Shown here piece by piece: positions 43,276 through 51,573 of a DNA stretch of 64,000 nucleotides (its first letter is position 1; each line of letters starts with the position of its first letter). Source of the stretch: KBS-83 sp051025295 (GTDB lineage Bacteria > Acidobacteriota > Terriglobia > Terriglobales > Acidobacteriaceae); NCBI GenBank assembly GCA_051025295.1, contig JBMGJV010000021.1. One strand, 5' to 3'. The notes beneath the pieces are model-generated. The model saw only the letters and a list, made by a program, of their open reading frames with translations. It made no database searches and was not told the DNA's origin. The position numbers and the translations under genes were made by a program.

Positions 43276-46230
43276 CTACTCGAGCCCGGCCGCCAGCACC
43301 TCGGCCACATGCAGCGCGCGCCGGCTCGTGCCCTGCGCTATCTGCTCGCGGCAACTGAACCCGTCCGTCACAATCAGGTCTCGCTCCCCCGCCTCCCGCA
43401 CCGCGGGCAGCAGCACGCGCTCGCCCAGCGTCTGCGACACCTCATACTTCTCCCGCTCAAACCCGAACGGCCCCGCCATCCCGCAGCATCCGGAGTCCAG
43501 CAGATCCACCGCCGCGCCGCTCCGCTCCAGCAGCCCCCGCTCCGTCTTCATCGCAAACACCGCCTTGTGGTGACAGTGCCCATGCAGCACGATGCGTCGT
43601 CCGTCCAGCTTTGGCGGCTGCCACCCCGGCGCACGCTGCGCCAGAAAATCAGCCAGCAGAAACGTCTGCTTCGCCAGCCGCTGTGCTCGCGCGTCCTTCG
43701 GGTAGAAATTTCGTAACTCTTCCACAAATACACTCGCGCAGCTCGGCTCCAGCACCACAAACGGCAACCCCGCATCGATCTGCGGCCCCAGCCGCTCGAG
43801 CACGCGCCCCAGGTACCGCTTCGCCTCATCCAGAAATCCAAAATCATAAAGCGGCCGCCCGCAGCAGATATGCCGCCGCGGAAACACCACGCGAAACCCC
43901 GCGCTCCGCAGCACGCGCGCCGCCGCATCCAGCACCTGCGGCTGCAGGTAGTTGTTCCACGTGTCCGGCCACAGCAGCACCGTCTGCGCATCCGTCGGTG
44001 TGCTCGCCGCTCGATCCTGCTCGCTCGTGAATGACCGCTGCGCAAACCGCGGCAACGTCCGCTTCGGCGCAACACCCGCCACCCGCTTTGCCAGCGCCTC
44101 CACACCCGGCAGCATCAACGACCCATTCGCAACCCGCGGCGCAAACGCCGCCAGCCGCGCCCACTTATCCATAAAGCCGAACAGGTAGTGCGGCACCGGA
44201 TGCACCCGCCCCGCATAGTGCTTGGCCAGGAACTCCGATTTGTAACTGGCCATGTCCACTTTCACCGGGCACTCGCTCTTGCATGCCTTGCACGACAGGC
44301 ACAGGTCCAGCGCCTCGTGCACCTGCTCGTTGCGCCAGCCGTCCGGCAGCGTGTCGCCCTGCATCAACTCCCACAGCAGGTGCGCCCGGCCGCGCGTCGA
44401 GTGCTGCTCCTCACCCGTCGCCATGTAACTCGGGCACATCGTCCCGTGGTCCGCCTTGCGGCACGCGCCCACCCCCACACACCGCATCGTCGCGTTGCCG
44501 AACGAGCCGTCATCATCGGGAAAATGAAAGTGCGTCTCCGGTCGCGCCGCCGCATACCCCGGCCCCAGCCGCAGCTTCTCGCCTGGCTGGTAGATCTGCG
44601 GCTCCGCGGGCGTCCCCATCATCTTGCCCGGGTTCATCTTGTTGTCCGGATCCCACAGCGCCTTGAACTCGCGAAACGCCTCCATCAGCTCCGGCCCAAA
44701 CATCTTCGGGAGCAGCGCCCCGCGCGCCTGCCCATCGCCATGCTCGCCCGAGAGCGAACCGCCTAGCTCCAGCACCAGGTCCGCCGCCCGCTCCAGGAAC
44801 TCGCGAAACCGCTCCACGCCCTCCGCCGTTCGCAAATCGTAACTGATGCGGGTGTGAATGCAGCCCTGCCCGAAGTGACCGTAGATCGGCATCACATAGC
44901 CGAACTCATCCACCAGCGCCTGCAACCGCCGCAGGTACTCACCCAGCCGCTCCGGCGGCACCGCCGAATCCTCCCAGCCCTCCCACAGCTCCGGCACCCC
45001 CGGCACATACGTCACCGCGCCGAGTGCAGACTCGCGCACGCCCCAAACCCGCGCCGCCTCGTCGCCATCTCTGCGGATCGCCGCCGCCGGCGTCTCCCAG
45101 CCCCGCGTCGCCTCCACAAACCGCTCTGCCTGCTGGAGCGCATCCTCCGCCGTGTCCGCGCCAAACTCCACCAGCAGAAACCCGCGCCCCGGCGGCAACA
45201 GCGCAATGTCATCCTCCAGCAGCTGCTTGCGTCGCAGGAAATCGACCAGCAACCCATCGAACCCCTCGAGCCCGATCGGCTTCGACCGCAGAATCTCCGG
45301 CACCGCATCCGCCGCAAGAAACGCATCCGCAAACCCCAGCACCACCAGCTGCCGATGCTGCGGACTCTTCACCAGCCGCACCGTCGCTTCGAGCACGGTC
45401 ACGCACGTCGCCTCGGACCCAACCAGCGCCCGCGCCACATGGAATCCGTTCTCGGGCAGCAGTTGATCCAGGTTGAACCCGGACACCCGCCGCGGAATAT
45501 CCGGGAACCGCTCCCGCACCAGCACTGCATACCGATCGCGAATGCGCTTCAGCCCCGCATAGATCTCGCCCGCGCGTCCCCCCGCAGCGATCGCCGCATC
45601 CAGCTCGGCCTCGCTCATCGCGCCCACCTGCATCCGCGTCCCGTCGTACAGCAGCACCTCCAGCGACTCGATGTTGTCCACCGTCTTGCCGCCCATCAGC
45701 GCATGCACGCCACAGGAGTTGTTACCAATCATCCCGCCCAGCGTGCACCGGCTGTGCGTCGCCGGATCCGGAGCAAACGTCAGCTCGCCCCGCTCCGCCT
45801 CCTCGCGCAGCCGGTCCAGCACAATCCCCGGCTCCACGCGCGCTCGCTTCGCCGCATGGTCGATCGCCACCATCCGCCGCATGTGCTTCGAGAAATCCAG
45901 CACCACGGCCACATTGCAGCAATTGCCGGGAATGCTCGTGCCACCGCCACGCGGCAGCACTGCCGCGCCAAACTCGCGGCACGCCGCCATCGTCGCCACC
46001 ACATCCTCTGCGTCCAGCGGCAGCACCACGCCGATCGGCACCTGCCGGTAGTTCGACGCATCCGTCGCATACATCGCGCGCGACCCCGCATCGAACCGCA
46101 CCTCCCCCCGCACCCTCGCGCGCAGCCGCGCCTCAAGCGCCGCATGCTGCGCAAAGTCCTCGTGCGGTAAGTGCGTCTCCGGCCGGCGCTGCGCATCGGC
46201 TTGCAGAATCGGAAGCAGGGCTCGTTCCAT
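43276..46230 (-). CDS. FAD-linked oxidase/Fe-S oxidoreductase fusion (D-lactate or glycolate dehydrogenase-like)
   Basis: A 984-residue fusion. An FAD-binding (PCMH/VAO) domain spans about 55-240 (VLPRGGGTSIPGN, CTLGGMIGNNSCG), followed by the FAD-oxidase C domain (MPIYGHFGQGCIHTRI). A bis-[4Fe-4S] ferredoxin domain near 610-700 has CVGVGACRKADHG...MCPSY and CLSCKACKSECPVK. Two CCG domains follow (HICCGRPLYDFG; LDSGCCGMAGPFG). This matches the GlcD-GlcF/Dld-II type that oxidises D-2-hydroxyacids and passes electrons to the respiratory chain. It starts two bases after the symporter stop, so the symporter may import its substrate. The substrate itself is not established. Confidence 0.92.
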   Translation of the reverse strand: MERALLPILQADAQRRPETHLPHEDFAQHAALEARLRARVRGEVRFDAGSRAMYATDASNYRQVPIGVVLPLDAEDVVATMAACREFGAAVLPRGGGTSIPGNCCNVAVVLDFSKHMRRMVAIDHAAKRARVEPGIVLDRLREEAERGELTFAPDPATHSRCTLGGMIGNNSCGVHALMGGKTVDNIESLEVLLYDGTRMQVGAMSEAELDAAIAAGGRAGEIYAGLKRIRDRYAVLVRERFPDIPRRVSGFNLDQLLPENGFHVARALVGSEATCVTVLEATVRLVKSPQHRQLVVLGFADAFLAADAVPEILRSKPIGLEGFDGLLVDFLRRKQLLEDDIALLPPGRGFLLVEFGADTAEDALQQAERFVEATRGWETPAAAIRRDGDEAARVWGVRESALGAVTYVPGVPELWEGWEDSAVPPERLGEYLRRLQALVDEFGYVMPIYGHFGQGCIHTRISYDLRTAEGVERFREFLERAADLVLELGGSLSGEHGDGQARGALLPKMFGPELMEAFREFKALWDPDNKMNPGKMMGTPAEPQIYQPGEKLRLGPGYAAARPETHFHFPDDDGSFGNATMRCVGVGACRKADHGTMCPSYMATGEEQHSTRGRAHLLWELMQGDTLPDGWRNEQVHEALDLCLSCKACKSECPVKVDMASYKSEFLAKHYAGRVHPVPHYLFGFMDKWARLAAFAPRVANGSLMLPGVEALAKRVAGVAPKRTLPRFAQRSFTSEQDRAASTPTDAQTVLLWPDTWNNYLQPQVLDAAARVLRSAGFRVVFPRRHICCGRPLYDFGFLDEAKRYLGRVLERLGPQIDAGLPFVVLEPSCASVFVEELRNFYPKDARAQRLAKQTFLLADFLAQRAPGWQPPKLDGRRIVLHGHCHHKAVFAMKTERGLLERSGAAVDLLDSGCCGMAGPFGFEREKYEVSQTLGERVLLPAVREAGERDLIVTDGFSCREQIAQGTSRRALHVAEVLAAGLE

Positions 46231-46232
46231 GG

Positions 46233-47744
46233 CTACACCTGGTTCAGCGTGGGTGGCGGCAGCGGCGCCTCGGCCACTCCCGTGTTACGAATGCCTGCCG
46301 CTTGCGCAAGCGTGGCGACCAGCAGGTTGATCGCGACAGCCGGCAGCGCCGCATACAGCGCAACCGCGTGCCCGGCGATATGCATGCTGTACACCGAAGA
46401 CTTCATGCCCGTCGAGGCCACCATCGCCGTCCCCGCCAGCATCCCCGCGGCCCAGCCCAGCAGCAGCGCGGTCCCGCGATACCATCGGCCAAACAGCCCG
46501 AACAGCACCGCCGGCACCAGTTGCATAATCCAGATACCGCCCAGCAACTGCAGCTCGATCGCATACTGCGCATGATTGCTCAGGATGAACACCAGAGCGC
46601 CAAACTTCACCACCAGAGACACGACCTTCGCCATGCTCGCCTCCTGCGGCGGCGTCAGCGGCGTCCTCGCAAACTCGCCCCACAGATTCCGCGTAAACAG
46701 ATTCGCGGTCGCAATCGACATGATCGCCGCCGGCACCAGCGCGCCAATCCCGATCGCTGCCAGGCAGAACCCCGCAAACCACTCCGGAAACAACTTCACG
46801 AACAACAGCGGCACCACCGCCGACGTGTCCGTCGAACGAATGCCCGCCGCCAGCGCCATCAGCCCCAGCAGCGCGATCAACCCCAGCAATATGTTGTACG
46901 CCGGCATCAACGCGGCATTGCGCCGGATCACGTTCGCGCTCGACGCGCTCAACGTCCCCGTAAATGTATGCGGATAAAACAGCAGCGCCAGCGCCGACCC
47001 GATCGCCAGCGACGAATAGCTCCAGTACTGCGCTGGGCGCAGCAGCAGCCCACCCGGCGGCGTGTGCGTCGCCAGCGCATGCCCCGCGGCTGAAAACACC
47101 GCCGCATAGCCACCCAGCTTCGCCGGGATCACGACCACCGCCGCGATCACCATGATGTACAGCATCACGTCTTTCACAATCGCGATCGCCGCCGGTGCGC
47201 GCAGCCCGCTCGTGTAGGTGTACGCCGCCAGGATCACGAACGCCGCCACCAGCGGCCACTCCCCGTGAATTCCCAGCGCCGCGATCACCTCGCGCATCCC
47301 CACCAGTTGCAGCGCAATGTACGGCATCGTCGCCAGAATGCCCGTCACCGCGAACGCCACGGACAGCCACCGGCTCCCATACCGCCCGCGCACATAGTCG
47401 GCCAGCGTCACGTAACGCTCACGGTGGCAGATACGCCACAGCGGCGGCAGCACCAGCATCATCAGCGGGTACGCCAGGATGCAGTAGGGAACCGCGAAGA
47501 AGCCCGGCGCTCCCGCTCCATACATCGCCGCCGGCACCGCAATGATCGTGTACGCCGTGTAGAAGTCCCCGCCGATCAGGAACCACACCACCAGCGTGCC
47601 GAACCGGCGTCCCGCCAGCCCCCACTCCTCCAGGCTGTGCAGGTCCGCGCGTCGCCAGCGCGCCGCCAGAAAGCCCGCCACCGTCACCAGCACAAAGCAG
47701 GTGCAGAACACAGCCAGCGCCGTAGTGTGGACCGAGGGAGGCAT
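46233..47744 (-). CDS. Sodium:solute symporter family transporter
   Basis: A 503-residue inner-membrane permease of the SSS family with about 13 helices. Typical points are EEWGLAGRRFGTLVVWFLIGGDFYTAYT near 33-60, YVTLADYVRGRYGSRWL and LLFYPHTFTGTLSASSANVIRRNA. The monocarboxylate (MctP-like) subgroup looks closest. It is placed immediately before the FAD/Fe-S oxidoreductase (two-base gap) and 17 bases after the DoxX gene. An acid such as lactate or glycolate is the likely cargo, by context. The ATG at 47744 lies outside the DoxX gene; longer frames overlap it. Confidence 0.9.
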   Translation of the reverse strand: MPPSVHTTALAVFCTCFVLVTVAGFLAARWRRADLHSLEEWGLAGRRFGTLVVWFLIGGDFYTAYTIIAVPAAMYGAGAPGFFAVPYCILAYPLMMLVLPPLWRICHRERYVTLADYVRGRYGSRWLSVAFAVTGILATMPYIALQLVGMREVIAALGIHGEWPLVAAFVILAAYTYTSGLRAPAAIAIVKDVMLYIMVIAAVVVIPAKLGGYAAVFSAAGHALATHTPPGGLLLRPAQYWSYSSLAIGSALALLFYPHTFTGTLSASSANVIRRNAALMPAYNILLGLIALLGLMALAAGIRSTDTSAVVPLLFVKLFPEWFAGFCLAAIGIGALVPAAIMSIATANLFTRNLWGEFARTPLTPPQEASMAKVVSLVVKFGALVFILSNHAQYAIELQLLGGIWIMQLVPAVLFGLFGRWYRGTALLLGWAAGMLAGTAMVASTGMKSSVYSMHIAGHAVALYAALPAVAINLLVATLAQAAGIRNTGVAEAPLPPPTLNQV

Positions 47745-47761
47745 CGTGGAAGTGATTCTAA

Positions 47762-48181
47762 TCAGCGGCCGCGCAGGCTGCGAACGCTCCACGCGCTCGA
47801 CCCGCTCACCACCAGCGTCAGCAGCGCGATCAGGTACAGCACGATCAACTCGCCATGATCGCCCGCGGCGCGTCCGAAGAACGCGAACCGATGCACCAGC
47901 GCCCACGCCACCAGCAGGTTACAGAAGCAGAACAGCGCCACCCACCGCGTCGCAATGCCGAACACCAGCAGCAGCGAGCACACGAAGTCAGACACGAACG
48001 CGATGAAGAACGACGCCTTCGACCCCAGGTGCACCGGGTCAGGGAAGTGCGCCAGGAACTGCGCCCAATGCATCGGCTGCTTCTCCCACCCATGCCGCAG
48101 AAACAGCGTCAGCCCCGTGCCGATGCGCAGAATCGCCAGCCCCGGCTCTCCGCTGCCATCACCCGCGCCTTGCGTCGCCAT
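47762..48181 (-). CDS. DoxX-family membrane protein
   Basis: A 139-residue DoxX-like protein with four membrane helices. The family entry AILRIGTGLTLFLRHGWEKQPMH comes first, then FFIAFVSDFVCSLLLVFGIATRWVALF and a last helix (LIVLYLIALLTLVVSG). DoxX proteins are linked to respiratory or redox complexes but have no fixed activity. It is the second gene of a minus-strand operon with a lipoprotein upstream and the symporter and FAD/Fe-S dehydrogenase downstream. Confidence 0.9.
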   Translation of the reverse strand: MATQGAGDGSGEPGLAILRIGTGLTLFLRHGWEKQPMHWAQFLAHFPDPVHLGSKASFFIAFVSDFVCSLLLVFGIATRWVALFCFCNLLVAWALVHRFAFFGRAAGDHGELIVLYLIALLTLVVSGSSAWSVRSLRGR

Positions 48182-48196
48182 CGTGTCGTCTCCCCG

Positions 48197-48880
48197 TCAG
48201 TGCGGCAGTCCGTTGCCGGCCGGCGCATTCCACTCGTCCACCACCACGTCCAGATCGTTCACAATCCGGATCGCCTGCTCCACATTGCGCCGCACCTGCA
48301 CGCGATCCTGGCGTGACACCGTGGGCGACTCCTGGATCGCGACCACGCGTCCATACGGCCACGCAAACTCCGGCACCGCCGCCAGCCCCTCCGGCAGATC
48401 GCTCATCCGCAGCTCCAGCTCCTGCCGCCGCGCCGCCTCCGGGTGCAGCATCGTGCCCGCATCCACCGGGCTGTTCGTCTGTCGCGGAAAGATCACGCGC
48501 AGCGTCATCGAATCGCGGTGCACCGTCAGCAGCGGATTCTCCCAGGCATCCGTCGAGTGCACATTTACATATTTGTGCTTCGACGGTGTCGGAATATCGG
48601 CAAGCTCCGCGCGCGCCGTGCCTTCGCTCTTTACGAGCGCCTGCGCCTCCTGCCTCGCCAGCAGTCGCGGATTCGGCTGCTCCGGCGCGGTCGCGGGCGC
48701 GGCACTGCGGCGGCAACCCGTACTCAGCACGCAGCCGCACACCAGCAACGGCAGCAGCCAGCCAAAGGCTCTGCGGCTCAACAAGTAGGGAACGCGAAGA
48801 CGCTCAGACGTGCATGCACAACGGACAGGGGCCACGCGCTCAGAATAGCAATCCCGCGCCGCCACCCCAATCGGAAGCAC
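48197..48880 (-). CDS. Probable lipoprotein of unknown function
   Basis: A frame of 227 codons with a hydrophobic stretch (FGWLLPLLVCGCV) ending in the lipobox LSTGC near residues 52-56, so the mature protein should be a lipid-anchored envelope protein. The unusually long N-terminus before the signal suggests that the true start lies further in, for instance at a TTG near residue 33. The mature part (RMSDLPEGLAAVPEFAWPYGRVVAI...) has no domain I know. It heads a run with DoxX, symporter and FAD/Fe-S dehydrogenase genes. Confidence 0.65.
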   Translation of the reverse strand: MLPIGVAARDCYSERVAPVRCACTSERLRVPYLLSRRAFGWLLPLLVCGCVLSTGCRRSAAPATAPEQPNPRLLARQEAQALVKSEGTARAELADIPTPSKHKYVNVHSTDAWENPLLTVHRDSMTLRVIFPRQTNSPVDAGTMLHPEAARRQELELRMSDLPEGLAAVPEFAWPYGRVVAIQESPTVSRQDRVQVRRNVEQAIRIVNDLDVVVDEWNAPAGNGLPH

Positions 48881-48913
48881 TCACCCGCATCCGTCTCGTC
48901 ACGATCACGCAAC

Positions 48914-49696
48914 TCAGCGCCCCTGCCACGCCGGCGCGCGCTTCTCCAGAAACGCCGTCGTGCCCTCGCGCTTGTCGTCGGTCGCGCACGCCACGCCAAA
49001 CAGCGACGCCTCCAGCGCCAGCCCCGCATCCAGCGGCAGATCGTACCCACCCTCCACCGCCGCAATGCACGCCGCCACGGCCAGCGGCGCCTGCTGCGCC
49101 ACGGCGCGTGCCAGCATCTCGGCGCGGCTGCGCAGCGTCTCCGCCGGCACCACCTCATCCACCAGCCCGATGCGGAACGCCTCCTCCGCGCTCACCATGT
49201 CGCCCGTCAGCAGCAGCTTCAGCGCCGCGCCCTTGCCCACCAGCCGCGGCAGCCGCTGTGATCCGCCATACCCCGGCAGCAGTCCCAGCTTCACCTCCGG
49301 CTGCCCCAGCCGCGCGCGGTCGCTCGCAATGCGCATCGTGCACGCCATCGCCAGCTCGCAGCCACCGCCCAGCGCGAATCCGTTGATCGCCGCAATCACC
49401 GGCTTGCCGCAGGTCTCGATCCGGCGAAACACCGCCTGCCCCCGCGCCGACAACTGCTGTCCCTCCACCGCCGACACACCAGCCAGCTCGCCAATGTCCG
49501 CGCCCGCCGCAAACGCCTTCTCGCCCGCCCCGGTCACGATCACCGCGCGCATCGCCGCATCGTCCTTCAGCTCGGCAAACGCCGCGTCCAGCTCTGCAAA
49601 CAGCGTGCGGTTCAGCGCATTCATCACCTTGGGCCGGTTCAGCGTCACCACCGCGTAAGTGTCGCTGCGCTCCACCAGCAGCGTCTCGTAAGCCAT
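48914..49696 (-). CDS. Enoyl-CoA hydratase/isomerase family protein
   Basis: A 260-residue crotonase-fold enzyme. The oxyanion-hole segments are KAFAAGADIGEL near 60-71 and INGFALGGGCELAMAC near 104-119. The first catalytic glutamate (E144 in rat hydratase) is present in LGQPEVKLGLLPGYGG (Glu134). The second (E164 in rat) is replaced by Lys160 in GAALKLLLTGD by my alignment, so hydration may be slow or another crotonase reaction may be run. The long upstream open frame is rejected: the ATG at 49696 has GAGGAG (49703-49708) six bases upstream. It is divergent from the ribH fusion gene. Confidence 0.9.
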   Translation of the reverse strand: MAYETLLVERSDTYAVVTLNRPKVMNALNRTLFAELDAAFAELKDDAAMRAVIVTGAGEKAFAAGADIGELAGVSAVEGQQLSARGQAVFRRIETCGKPVIAAINGFALGGGCELAMACTMRIASDRARLGQPEVKLGLLPGYGGSQRLPRLVGKGAALKLLLTGDMVSAEEAFRIGLVDEVVPAETLRSRAEMLARAVAQQAPLAVAACIAAVEGGYDLPLDAGLALEASLFGVACATDDKREGTTAFLEKRAPAWQGR

Positions 49697-49789
49697 GCGT
49701 CTCTCCTCGTCGAACCAGCTATCATCGCGGCCCGCCCGCGCCTTTGTCACCCCCGCTCCGCCCGCGGCCGATGGTAGATTCAAAGGAGC

Positions 49790-50683
49790 ATGATCAAGGG
49801 CATCACCTTTGTGCACGCGGCCAGCACGCCGTCGGTGTACGACACACTGCACCGCTTCCTCTCCGCCGTCGGCCTCGAACCCGGCCGCGCGTGGCAGACC
49901 GACCTCAGCCGCGGCGCTCCCTTCGTCGCGCCCATGGGCAGCTTCGAGCTGCTCGACGGCATGGCCCCCCTCCCCGCCGAAGTCATGATCGAGGTCACCG
50001 CCATCGCCGACGTCTACGTCGCCGCGAAGCAGTGGCTCGAATCGACCGTCGGCTCGCAGGAAGCAGCACGCCGCATCAAGCCGGTCGCGCCCACCACCTG
50101 GAAGTCCTTCGCCTTCTCCGTCGAGCCCGTGCCCGGCATCCCCTTCGCCTTCTGGGAGTGGCAGGAGCCCCTCCGCGGCAAGCCCCTCGCCATCGAAGGC
50201 GATCTCTCCGCCAACGGCATGCGCTTCGGCATCGTCGTCGCCCGCTGGAACGCCGTCATCACCGACCGACTCCTCCAGGGCTCGCTCGATGGCATCCTCC
50301 GCAGCGGCGGCCGCCGCGAAGACATCGAGATCGTTCGCGTCCCCGGCGCCTGGGAGGTCCCCTCCGCCGCACGCGCGCTCGCCGAGACGAAGCGCTTCGA
50401 CGGCATCATCACCCTCGGCTGCCTCATCCGCGGCGAGACCGCGCACTACGAAGCCATCTACAACGAAGTCAGCCGCGGCATCGGCCAGTCCCAGCAGGAG
50501 ACCGGCATCCCGCACGGCTTCGGCGTCCTCACCTGCGAAACCCTCGAGCAGGCGCTCAACCGCGCCGGCATCAAGGCCGGCAACAAGGGCTTCGAAGCCG
50601 CCGTCGCCACCATCGAAATGATCGACATCCATCGCCGCATCACGAGCACTCGCAATCCCGATCCCGACAGGCGGCCCGCATGA
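49790..50683 (+). CDS. ribH: 6,7-dimethyl-8-ribityllumazine synthase with N-terminal VOC-like domain
   Basis: A 297-residue fusion. Residues about 137-290 are complete lumazine synthase: FGIVVARWNAVITDRLLQG near 146, VRVPGAWEVPSAARAL, GCLIRGETAHYEAIYNEV with the catalytic His, PHGFGVLTCETLEQAL and GNKGFEAA. It joins the ribityl-aminouracil and the four-carbon phosphate to form the riboflavin precursor. Residues 1-130 are extra. PAEVMIEVTAIADVYVAAKQWL and FAFSVEPVPGIPFAFWEW resemble a glyoxalase/VOC half-domain; this is inference. AAAGGAG lies only one base before the ATG, an unusually tight spacing. Its stop overlaps nusB (ATGA). Confidence 0.9.
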   Translation: MIKGITFVHAASTPSVYDTLHRFLSAVGLEPGRAWQTDLSRGAPFVAPMGSFELLDGMAPLPAEVMIEVTAIADVYVAAKQWLESTVGSQEAARRIKPVAPTTWKSFAFSVEPVPGIPFAFWEWQEPLRGKPLAIEGDLSANGMRFGIVVARWNAVITDRLLQGSLDGILRSGGRREDIEIVRVPGAWEVPSAARALAETKRFDGIITLGCLIRGETAHYEAIYNEVSRGIGQSQQETGIPHGFGVLTCETLEQALNRAGIKAGNKGFEAAVATIEMIDIHRRITSTRNPDPDRRPA

Positions 50684-51102
50684 GTGCGCCCGTCGGCAAG
50701 CGGCGCAAATCGCGCGAGCTCGCCTTGCAAATGCTCTTCCAGCTCGACGTCGGGAAGCACACACCGGATCAGGTGCAGCGCACCTTCTGGTCCGCCCGCG
50801 AAGAAGAGATCGACGCCGACACCCGCGGCTTTGCCGAAGACCTCTTCCGCATGGCCATCCGCAAGGAAGATGAGATCGACGCCCTCATCGAGCAGCACTC
50901 CGCCAACTGGCGCATCCAGCGCATGCCCGCGGTCGATCGCAACCTGCTGCGCCTCGCCGTCGCCGAACTGCTCGGCTTCCCCGGCACGCCAGTCCCCATC
51001 GTCATCAACGAATCGCTCGAGATCGCCCGCCGCTACTCCGCCCCGGAGTCCGTCGGCTTCGTCAACGCCATCCTCGACGCCATCTCCAAAAGCCGCAAGT
51101 AG
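50680..51102 (+). CDS. nusB: Transcription antitermination factor NusB
   Basis: A 140-residue all-helical protein that binds boxA RNA with NusE/S10 and supports antitermination in rRNA operons. The N-terminal KRRKSRELALQMLFQLDVG and the C-terminal DRNLLRLAVAELLGFPGTPVPIVINESLEIARRYSAPESVGFVNAILD are classic. The ATG at 50680 overlaps the ribH stop by four bases. The ribH-nusB pairing is common in bacteria and confirms both. Confidence 0.96.
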   Translation: MSAPVGKRRKSRELALQMLFQLDVGKHTPDQVQRTFWSAREEEIDADTRGFAEDLFRMAIRKEDEIDALIEQHSANWRIQRMPAVDRNLLRLAVAELLGFPGTPVPIVINESLEIARRYSAPESVGFVNAILDAISKSRK

Positions 51103-51140
51103 CCCGCCAGCAGTCAGCAACTCCGCCGGGTGCCCCCGCC

Positions 51141-51554
51141 CGTTCCGCCAACGCTTCTTCTGTAACTCCCTAAGTGACGAACCAGCCGGGTGCCCCATCC
51201 TGAGCAAGGATGTTGTTACCGAAAAAGGCCGGCCAGCAGTCGCATCAAGCGAACCGCCGACTAGCTTCCGTAACTCCCAGAGTGACTTAGCGCCGGGTGC
51301 TCCATCCTGAGCGCAGCGAAGGGTGGGTTCCTCCACTCCTTCACGGTCCAGCCACCAAGAAAAAGGCCAGCCAGCGACTGCATGACGCGTTCCGCCGACT
51401 AGATTCTGTAACTCCAAAGGTGTCTAAAGAACCGGGTGCCCCATCCTTCGCAAAGCGAAGGATGGATTCAGTCCACTCCCTCCCACATCGCAGCACGAGG
51501 AAAAAAGGCCAGCCAGCGGTCGCATCACGCCTCCCGCCAACTAGCCTCAATCCC
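51141..51554. repeat. Imperfect tandem repeats, about 140 bp per unit
   Basis: Two full units (about 51222-51359 and 51360-51501) with partial copies before (51141-51221) and after (51502-51554). Shared blocks in order are AAAAAGGCCAGCCAGC, a segment with CGCAT/GCATGACGC, CCGCCGACTAG, GTAACTCC and CCGGGTGCCCCATCC. In the second unit CCATCCTTCGC pairs with GCGAAGGATGG around AAA (51441-51465), an 11-base-pair hairpin. No coding sequence is supported here. The stretch separates nusB from the convergent lipoprotein gene. Confidence 0.8.
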
Positions 51555-51573
51555 AGATCCCCGCTGCCGACCC

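Noticed and set aside
49744..50680. Long open frame running over ribH into nusB
   Set aside because: It is the nusB frame extended upstream; the region over ribH is Arg/His-rich nonsense, whereas ribH in its own frame matches the family fully. nusB starts at 50680.
49697..50764. Upstream extension of the enoyl-CoA hydratase frame on the minus strand
   Set aside because: It lies antisense to ribH with no homology; the ATG at 49696 with GAGGAG upstream is a sufficient start.
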